A DNA stretch of 64,000 bases from Manduca sexta. Its lineage: Eukaryota > Arthropoda > Insecta > Lepidoptera > Sphingidae. The translations under genes were made by a program, and so were the position numbers. Positions within the stretch are counted from its first letter, which is position 1; the number at the start of each line of letters is the position of its first letter. The notes under the pieces are model-generated. The model did not search any database. It had not been told where the DNA came from and saw nothing but the letters and a program-made list of their open reading frames with translations. The stretch spans positions 13,628,913-13,692,912 of the forward strand of contig NC_051131.1 in assembly GCF_014839805.1 (NCBI RefSeq), given 5' to 3'. Positions 55,260 to 64,000 of the stretch are shown here, piece after piece.

Positions 55260-58200
55260 ATGGCGGAAGAAGGAGCAGCAGCGGCCCCTGGAGGGGCTAC
55301 TGAGAAAGTTGTTCACACCTACCCTCTTATACGAGTAAGTTGTTGTATTTGCTTTTCGTCATCAATCTAAATAATTTTATATACATTGCCCTATAAGTAA
55401 CTAGTAGTCACATATTTCACAAAATAATTATATAAATTTATAAAAATGTAAAATTTTCACATAAAACCTATAAATATAGTAACTATTTACAAAAAATAAG
55501 AGTGAAAATGGGCATCTTAACTGTCTAAGCAGCCTAGAATCGTCATTACATTAGGTAGGTAGTTTAAAGTTAACTTCACTGTAGTTAAAAATAATAATTC
55601 AGCAAGAATATTCTACAAACACAATAATATTATAACAATGGCTCAGCTGTTCCGCGCCGTCGGAACTTTCACACACGGAAGTGTATTTATTTTAACATAT
55701 CAATAACAATGTTTTGTTTTGAGAATGAGAATAGCAGATAGTGTTTCTTCAAGGTCCGAAAGTGGGTGCGGGCAGTGTACCGCGTCGGCTGACTGGCGGC
55801 TCGAAGGATCCAATTACTGCGCTGTCTATCAATTAGAAATGTTGGCCAAATATTCATTGACAACTTTATATCAGAATACATTTGTTATACTAATTAGATT
55901 TTGGAACGAGGGGGTCTTCATTGGATATGTTAGTGATACCTAATATGTATTCTAGTACGAAAATCACTCTCTCTCACAGTAACGTATTTTTCTATGTTTG
56001 ATTTTGTACATTATTCTTTATATAACAGCAAATAGTACGACATATAAGCCTTTTTGTGAAAACTGCATGAAAATTGGTTTAGAAATGATGCAGTAACGCG
56101 TACCTATTTCAAATATTGCAATATACAGGATTACGCGCGTAATGGGACTAACGCTCCATCATATTCTTACGAACGCATCGCAATTTGTTATGACTTCATG
56201 TGCGCATATTGCACCTCTTTTCTCGTTTTTTGATACTTACCCCCCTATAGTGAAATTCAATAACCTTTAATTTTTTACTGGATTTTGATTAATCTATGTG
56301 TTAGAATTTATATGAGGTTACCTTTTCAGTACCGTAAAAAACAAAATGCGTCAATTACCCTATTGACAATAATAATTAATATTAAGTTTTTTTTATATTA
56401 TAAAATAGTTATTTATTAATTAATCAGTAGGTAGTAGTAGTAAAAGATACTTTAAGTATTTAATATTGGTAACTTAATATGTCCTAACCTGAATTCACCA
56501 GATTTTGACAAAATACCGTTTTAACAGTAGGTACAGAGCAGTGCCGGATTTATATTTTTTATGAGTGTAGGCCACTTTATTTCCGCCGCCACATGTAGGT
56601 AGGTTTATGTATGTATGTATGTAGGTTTCTAAAATTCTTAATAATTTCCATTTGTTTGTATTATGGAAGGCACTAAAGTGAAATAAACTAATGATTAATT
56701 AAATCGAGTGAGAGTCCTATACGGCCTATTTACAAATTCAAGACTGGTACTGAGATCGCTAGATATTGGCAATAAAAGCATTAAATACTTTATAATCTAT
56801 ATAATATATGTATTAAATTTAAAAAAAACTTAGGTAAATGGACCTAAGTTTATGTAAGAGTAGCAAGGGAATTTAGATGCTCTTAAATATAATTCGAAAT
56901 AAATACTGAAACCCAGACTTCTAATTTACAAATCGGTTGGCTACTCGCCGGGTGCGAGGGAAAGATCTTTGATTTAGGGTATAGCATGAAACATTTGACA
57001 GTTTTGTCTGCAGCATAAATGGACTGAATCGATCAACGTTATTATTGTGTAACAAATATGCGAAGAACTTCGCCCTTGCTGATGCGTTTCGGGTGATCAG
57101 AGAGATTCCGGATTGTTAACAAATTATTAAGTATATTAAACTTGTCTGGAATAAAATTTCCAAGCAATACCTAGATAGGTACTTATTCTATAGATCGCTA
57201 ATAACATCGATTAAATATTGCAATTAGTGTTTTTGTTGCGTGATGCAAAGGAAGTTTAGGTGATAAAGGAAGTTGTAATTATGACTATTTACCTACCATA
57301 CATGTGTATTTTAATAAAATAAATCTTAGCATTTTCGAATAGTTTTGAATAGGTATGGGAATGGATAAACAAATATTGGCAGTAGCGACGCTTACCGTTC
57401 CCCGTAATTATAAAAATTCAAGAACTGGCTTCAATATGAGGGAATCTCTTGTTAAACATGTCAACTATCAATAATCGCTATTTACTGCGCGTGGAGCCGG
57501 GATGAAGATATAGAGGCAATATTTTTGGGTATTTCATAATGTCACTATGATGCAAACCGATAAAGCTATGGAGCAAATTCTTTTTTATATTATTTTTGTG
57601 AATTTTACACTATCGCAAACTATCATTAAATGGCTACGCGCAACTCTATTAATACCTTGATATTTTATATTCCATTTATATTTTCTGTATTAGGTATGCA
57701 TAAAAAATATATTGAGCACTAGGACCTTTCTCAAAAATAAAGGCCGAGACGCTAGAATTAAATTGATGTAGCTACCTAATAATTATAAAAGAAATGAATC
57801 GCGTGAGTATCGGGCAATGTAAACTATAATTCTAGGTTAACGAAGTAACTAGAAGGTTTAGCTGTTAGGTGTTTATAATGAAAATGACCTATTTTCGTCA
57901 CGGAAAATTTCTTCTCGTCACATAAGTATCAAAGTACTAAAACATATTATTTCTTTACTCTTTATTAAACTCCGAAATAAATATTTAAAGATTTCTGATA
58001 ACAATGTTCTTTAAAATTTCTAAAAGAAAGTAGTTTTTAAAAAGCCTTTAATTCCCATAAACTGTTGTGTGATTCATCACAGAGCTATATGAAAATAACG
58101 TAGAAGTATACCTAATTATGACTTAAAATTATAAGTACAATACCTACCTGCCTAAATATCTAGCTAACAAAAATGTTGTAACGTAAATATTTTATGGTTA

Positions 58201-60569
58201 GAATAGCTTTTGCTCGCGGCTTCGTTTGCGTGAAGGATTTTTCCGGGATAAAAGTCCTGCTATATATTTTCCCATGATAGAAAGTAGCCTATAACCTTCA
58301 CAAGGTCTTAAACTATCTCCGTACCAAATTTCATAAAAATCCGATCAGTAGATTTTGAGAAAATCAATAACATACAGGCAGACCGAAAAGGGGACTTTGT
58401 ATTATATGTATAGATATTAAATTGTAATACTTCGATTCTGTAGGTATAAATCGCACATGCATAAACTATGAAGCACGCATTCCTTCACAGTTTACCTAAT
58501 TGAATTAAAACAAAATCAATACGTGTGGAATCATGACGTGAGCGGGCGTAACTTACTGTGTTGATGTAATGCGCGAGCTCTCTCTAAACAAACTTATACA
58601 AATATTGGATAGTTCGACCATTAATTAGTAGATTTCGTACGTCAAAACTGATCTTGCGGTTAGTGTGGTGTTACGCATGTGCAGGCACGTATTTAGGATT
58701 AAAATGGGGGGTAGTTTTTTGATTAATTATTGCTACAGTTGAAAATTCGCATATCGGTAGGTCTCAGAGCAGAGTCTACTATTAGGTGCTCTGCATGTAT
58801 CTAAAGTCTCTGCTCTGCAATTTCTTTACGTATATACAGAAGTGTAACAGGAAAAATATTACCTATACTTACAAAATTAATGTTTTAATGTATATTGTTC
58901 TACAGTTTTGTAAAATAATTATGTAAGTTCATTATTTTATTGACAAATTCTTCATCGGAAACTACTTATATCTTGTGTACCAACTTAAAAAATATAAAGT
59001 AAAATGTGGAAATAAAATGAGTAATAACTCCGGAACGATAAATTTTTACTTGTCTACACCCCCAACTGTGATTACCACTTGGCGAGTGCTTTTGCTCAAT
59101 TACCCCGCACGCCCTAGCAATAATTGAGAAAAATGCACCCACATCATGAACTTTGTCGCTCCTTCCCTTGCGGCAATCGATCTCTTCACTCTAACTAGGT
59201 AATATGGTTTAGGTAGTGCAAATATTTTGAAGGACTACAAAGAATTTAATCTGCTTTATAAGACAACATTGAAATTATAAATAAATAAAAAAGCATTCTC
59301 CAATCCATAGGTATTCTTCGAGTACCTTAAAATTAATTTAATTCAACATCATCCTTCTCTCGGAAAATAGATCTATTGCTGGACTCATAAATGAACAAAT
59401 ATTCAATTCGCTTAGGGATTTAAGAACACGTAAATAAATAAATGTGCTAAAGACGCGTGGTCCGACTCGCGACCCACTCGATGCATTACGCGTGCCGTGT
59501 TTGTTTTGGCAGGTGGACGCATGCGCGCGCCGTCATCGCGTATCCGCCGCCACTCGGCACATTCAAATAAATCATCTTACCTATGCACAGAGCTTAATGC
59601 GATTCTGCATACACCACAATTGATCGGACACATATGGCGCCTAATTGGAAGTTATACGTGTTCTAAGTGGCTTTGCACACGACGTATTTCAAACGTATTC
59701 AAGACGCGCGTTTTTAATACGCTCGCTCTCTGGGGTCTCTCTCTTATTCTACACATGTATGTAATAGTACGCAATGTATTACGTTTAGTGCGTCTAGTTG
59801 CGTTTAACCTTTGTCGCGTCATCAGATTTGCAGACGTGACTTTAAATGGCCATGTGACTCTCTTCTAATCGCGGTACGACAGCCGAATAGATCGTTGCAC
59901 TGCACGTAAATGTATTATATCTAATAGCTCCGCCGTATCTCGAATAAAAAGTAACAATGTTCTGGGACCAGACAATGACAAAACTTTTCCTTTACGAACA
60001 TAGTATTTTATCTGTTCGAATAGTTTAACCGACGGAGGCGAAAGTGAATTGTTTTGTTAAATTGTATGATTGTTTGTATTTGAATAGCATATTCAAACTT
60101 TTTAGTGTCTTGAACCTATCTCAATGAACGAATGGCCATTGAAATTAAAAAATAATGGGACTTATTGAAGCTTCGCCACTCTTAATAATTGAAACGTACA
60201 CCTTGATATAAATTTGATTGAGGTTTTATAATTTATTGCAGAGGAATGGTTAATCAAATTCATATAAAAATCAAGAACCTTACATCAATGATCATTAACC
60301 TCTAATCATTTCTTTTACAGCACTCAGACATGTCAGAAGAGATGCGGACGGAGGCAATGGAGTTGTCTGTGACGGCTTGCGAGAAATTTGCTCAGAACAA
60401 CGAGTTAGCAGCGCGCATGGTGAAGGAGTCTATGGATAAGAAGTTCGGACCCGCCTTCCACGTGGTGGTGGGAGAGAGCTACGGCTTCGAGATCACTTAC
60501 GAGTGTACCACAATATGCTACATGTATTTTGGCGGGAACCAGGCTGTTTGCATATGGAAATGTTCGTGA
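55260..60569 (+). CDS. DNAL4: Axonemal dynein light chain 4
   Basis: Two coding exons: 55260-55334 (25 codons, donor GTAAGT) and 60321-60569 (83 codons with stop), 107 aa. The sequence PLIRHSDMSEEMRTEAMELS, VTACEKFAQNNELAARMVKE, SMDKKFGPAFHVVVGESYGF and YFGGNQAVCIWKCS matches DNAL4 closely. DNAL4 is a LC8-related light chain of axonemal dynein, the motor of motile cilia and flagella; in insects its sites would be sperm tails and perhaps chordotonal sensory cilia. The N-terminal MAEEGAAAAPGGATEK is low-complexity and variable in the family. The intron of nearly 5 kb holds a Helitron but no exon I can see. An ATTAAA lies 146 bp after the stop. Confidence 0.95.
58205..58416 (-). mobile_element. 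Short non-autonomous Helitron in the DNAL4 intron
   Basis: On the minus strand it starts ATCTATACATATAATACAAA and ends GAAGCCGCGAGCAAAAGCTA (terminal CTAG now CTAT). It is the same family as 16678-16871 and 13303-13495. It lies antisense to DNAL4. Confidence 0.65.
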
Positions 60570-61353
60570 GGAGACGATTGAGTAACAATAGTGAGATGAA
60601 CATTGTGATTTTAGTGATAGAACTAAATGGACTTAAACCTGTGCTGTGTGCTTGAATGTTGAAGCGAACTCAAGATAATGCACTAATTTTAAACTTAGAA
60701 TTATATTTATGTCTATTAAATCAGTTTATCTGCTCGAAATTTGTGTTTAAAATTAACATTTTACAACACACAGGCTTAGAGTTACAATATATAAAAAAAT
60801 CAACTTTATTGTATATACCTTCTCGTAAACATTGAAATGTGGATTATAGTTTATTTATTTAAACATCTCTTTAGTCGTCCAAAGATATTTTTAAATGTAA
60901 AATAAGAAGTTCGTTTCAGTTTTAACAATGTCAGTAATGTGTCGTGTTTTCATATGCAAAGTTAACCTGAGGCCGACATTTTTAACGTAGGTACACGCCA
61001 CAAAATGAATCATTTGCATAATTATTGTAGAAAAAACCTAAATAATACATCACGTACACTGTACAGTATGGTAATTGTTAGGTACTGATTTAGAACTTTC
61101 TGGAAAGAGAACATGTTTTCAGCAAGAAAAAAAGTTTGTAGATATTTTCAATATTGCACGAAGTTACGTCCTAACTTAAGCTAAATGGTTAGGTTTTGAA
61201 CCATATGCTAGAGCCTTACCCTCAGCAAAACGACGCACTAACCGTAGTTTTAGAAGCTAAGTAGGTGTTTATTCGAAATGTAGGTATAATACGTATAGAA
61301 TACAAATCAAACACCATATTTCCAATGTGGAAACTGGAAACACATATCTATCT
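60570..61353. other. DNAL4 3' flank, AT-rich
   Basis: The DNAL4 3' UTR (ATTAAA at 60715-60720) is followed by AT-rich sequence. No exon was found. Confidence 0.5.
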
Positions 61354-62201
61354 TCTATACTTATAATAAATCTGTAGAAAGGTCAATTCTGTACATGAAA
61401 TATATTTCCAAAATAAAAATAACTATCAGGGGGTGATTAGGGATCGATACTGATGCCAAAAATGCAATTAGTAAAATTTTTGTCTGTCTGTCTGTCTGTA
61501 TAACCGTTATAGAAACAAAAACTACTCGACGGATTTTAACGAAACCTGGTACAATTATTTGTCATACTCCTGTGCTGGTTATAGTATACTTTTCATCACG
61601 CTACAATTAATAGGAGAAGAGCAGTGAAAGGAAATGTTGGGAAAACGGGAGAAGTTACTCCATTTTTTAAGCTTCCGTCGCGTGTGCAACCTTAATGGTT
61701 AAAGCTACACAAAAATCATGTATGACGGAAAGTTCTCCTTAAAATTATGTAAAAAATATCCCACGACAGCATATGTCTATCTTTTATGGTTGACTCACAA
61801 TAACACGTGTAACTCCCGATAGCTTAGCAGTTCGAAGCTTTCTCATTATATTTGTGTACTCTTACGTTTATAACACTCTCAGTCATCCCTAATTAAAAAG
61901 TTAACATTATTAAATATTCTATAAAAAAGAATCATAGAAATCGGTATAGAAACACCAAAGTTATACATGAAATACGCTAATAATAAGCCATCATGCGTGA
62001 ATACTGAATCATGCTATAAGGATTATTTTTGTATATATATATATAAGGTCGCGAACGCACAGGCAGGCGGCTAGCTTGGCACCTAGAGGCTAGCGAATCA
62101 CCTAGCGAGTAGCTTGGAAAACGAACATTCTCGAACGTTCGCGACCGGCTCCATTTTTGAAGTCCGAAATCCACGCGGGCGAAGCTGCGGGCGGAAGCTA
62201 G
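61354..62201 (+). mobile_element. Non-autonomous Helitron with nested palindrome
   Basis: The 5' part TCTATACTTATAATAAATCT is the common lepidopteran Helitron terminus. The 3' end has a hairpin (CGCGGGCGAAGCTGCGG), GCGGAAG and CTAG at 62198-62201, followed by T. Internal sequence (GAAGTTACTCC, AAGCTTCCGTCGCGTGTG) is shared with the 998-2042 copy, which has the minisatellite that this one lacks. The base before the 5' end is T, not A, so the left limit is less sure. Confidence 0.65.
62046..62148. repeat. Palindrome-ended insert within the Helitron
   Basis: GGTCGCGAACG at the left and CGTTCGCGACC at the right are perfect inverted 11-mers about 80 bp apart. GGCTAGC/GCTAGCGA motifs repeat between them. 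This block has no counterpart in the 998-2042 Helitron. Confidence 0.5.
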
Positions 62202-63864
62202 TAGAAAATAAAATCATACATCATATTTCGTCAATATATTATCTACTAATACGTCAATATATATACTACTTTGTTTTTTTTTGTAATATGGATATTGTTT
62301 CCTTAATAAAAATGCCGCTGAAATTGTTGATACGGTGCATCTCTTCTTAAAATACATATTATTTTAATTTTCAACAAAATTAGATCGACATTTTAAAATC
62401 GTCACTCATCAAAGAGGTATTTTTTGTGAGTTTCAAATTTTCAAATAAACTAAAATTGATTTTAAATAAATTATCCTAAAATAATTGCATATTCCCACTC
62501 GCGCGCCGCCAAGTATGGAACGAACTACTCAAGGTCGCTTGCTCGCAAAAAGGACCTTAAATAAATAATGATGCCCTTTCTATTCTAGTATTTTCTTCTA
62601 ACATCATTATAATGGTACTAAGTATGTATAAGTAATCTCCCCCCACACAACAATCGAATTCCCATAATATTACATACGCGGTTACAGATAAAGATCATGC
62701 AATCGGTTCTGATATAATTATAAACTATTCGATACGTTTTGAGATAAGTTTGTCGATTTATCTATAGATTCCATATAAACGTTTCTATGTTACCCTTTTA
62801 CGCCACGTGGGGTTGGATGTACTACCCCTTCGTGGCCGTCAGCAAGGGCGGGCGTAATATGTGCACCGCTCGGGGGGAAATCAGACCGTACAGATGAAGT
62901 TATCTATGATATCTATGGATGTAGAATGCCAAGTACGTAATTGGAATATCGATTGTGCAACTGTATGGTTTCCATTTATTGAAGGAGACGTTATTTAAAC
63001 ATGTTATATGCCATTTGAAACACAATAGGTAGGTTAATATTTTTGGTTTTATGTTTAGGACTTATGATTATTTTAAATTTTAAGTTGCGTTTAAGTTGTT
63101 AAAGTTGTTGTTAGCGTTAAAGTTGTTTGAACCATATCGCGATCAAGACGTGCAGGATCTATTTAGAAAAAGAAACTTGTTTTAACCGAATCTAACCCTT
63201 GATTTAGACAATTGCCGAGTACAGACGAAAACGAGAATGTAAATCTTACTCGGGTGTATCTATTCGTTACTTGTAAATAAAAGTCATATATTTGTGCACT
63301 ATTTATTAACCAATAGACGAAATGAGGCATTAATAATCAAGACGGATACAAAATTCTAAAACTAGCACGTAAGTACTAGTAAGTACATACATAAAACTGG
63401 CATAAAGTCATTATAGGACTATGAATGAGAAGAAAAAACCTGCTGCGAACATCGTATTTCCATAAACAGGGATCCGCGACGGCGATTCATGCGTTTTTTT
63501 ATTCTCGTATGCTCTTCGTGCTTTACCGTAAGTTGATCGTTCTATTTAGTAAATTCACTTTTTGATCCAATAAAGTGACGAGTCCGACAAATCATAAAAA
63601 ATATTTGGTAAGTAATTACAATCGCCGTGTTCAATTTTATCGTTTTTTAAATATTTTATGACTGTATTAGTGAATCGTGTCGACACACAAGTAAAACATT
63701 TTTCTTAAAATTTTAACGGTTACGGTGCACCGAAGTATTTTGCACCTGTGTACAAGTGCAAAACATTTCTTAAACTTTTAATTATCAAGATATCACGTAA
63801 TGAGGTAAAGAGGAATTATATAAGTAATCTCCACTAAAAATACTAAAAACTAGCCAAGGGATTT
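62202..63864. other. Non-coding stretch, no gene seen
   Basis: AT-rich with a few GC-rich patches (62.8 kb has CGCCACGTGGGGTTGGATGT). I saw no exon, RNA gene or complete transposon. Confidence 0.5.
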
Positions 63865-63981
63865 CGATGTGTATGGAAATAGTTTGAGACCATGGTAGGG
63901 ATATACTTTCTATCCCAGGAAAATATATAGCGGGACTTCCAAAAAGTCTTTCACGCGGATGAAACCGCGAGCAAAAGCTAG
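63865..63981 (+). mobile_element. 3' end of a short Helitron
   Basis: It contains TTGAGACCATGG, CTTTCTATCCCAGG, a hairpin-like CACGCGGATGAAACCGCG and AGCAAAAGCTAG, ending CTAG at 63978-63981 before T. The 5' end has diverged, so the left limit is approximate. Confidence 0.6.
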
Positions 63982-64000
63982 TTTTATAAATTTTATAGAT

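Noticed and set aside
59497..59868. 123-codon frame in the DNAL4 intron
   Set aside because: It has no recognisable domain, odd composition and no splice or promoter support. It is probably a chance frame in a locally GC-rich patch.

Overview
The window is nuclear DNA from an insect, almost certainly a moth or butterfly (Lepidoptera). It is AT-rich with short GC-rich exons, standard GT-AG introns, an ortholog of the silkworm factor FMBP-1, and a dense load of repeats typical of Lepidoptera (Helitrons ending in a hairpin plus CTAG, tRNA-derived SINEs, an RTE-type LINE, a DD37D mariner). I cannot name the species.

Layout. 1-3.3 kb: LINE tail, a Helitron carrying a 123-bp minisatellite, and the first coding exon of an unidentified minus-strand gene that leaves the window. 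5.6-6.3 kb: FMBP-1-like gene (+), one coding exon. 9.9-19.0 kb: MGRN1/RNF157-type RING E3 ligase (-), 14 coding exons, head to head with RpL10 (+, 19.4-22.2 kb). 22.7-27.6 kb: DNA polymerase eta (-), convergent with RpL10. 28.1-32.3 kb: FIGNL1 AAA ATPase (-), head to head with a Josephin deubiquitinase (+, 33.0-36.3 kb). 40.2-42.9 kb: ApoD/Lazarillo-type lipocalin (-). 45.7-47.1 kb: a mariner with an unbroken transposase. 48.2-54.1 kb: CIAO3/NARFL (-), with a one-base frameshift in its last exon. 55.3-60.6 kb: axonemal dynein light chain DNAL4 (+), two coding exons around a 5-kb intron. 60.6-64 kb: repeats only.

I rebuilt the multi-exon genes by hand from splice sites, reading phase and remembered family sequence. 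All except CIAO3 close to whole codon counts: MGRN1 702 aa, RpL10 219, Pol eta 804, FIGNL1 568, Josephin 240, lipocalin 198, DNAL4 107.

The genes are not an operon. Themes that recur are DNA damage tolerance and repair (Pol eta, FIGNL1), ubiquitin (MGRN1, Josephin, the ubiquitin-binding fingers of Pol eta) and Fe-S protein maturation (CIAO3). Promoter motifs fit the jobs: E2F-type octamers sit upstream of both Pol eta and FIGNL1, an RFX X-box sits upstream of DNAL4, and RpL10 has a pyrimidine-rich start. I found no bacterial-style operon, CRISPR array or wholly novel system. The best leads are the tandem ubiquitin-binding zinc fingers in Pol eta, the CIAO3 frameshift, the X-box and E2F sites, and several datable transposon insertions with intact target-site duplications.
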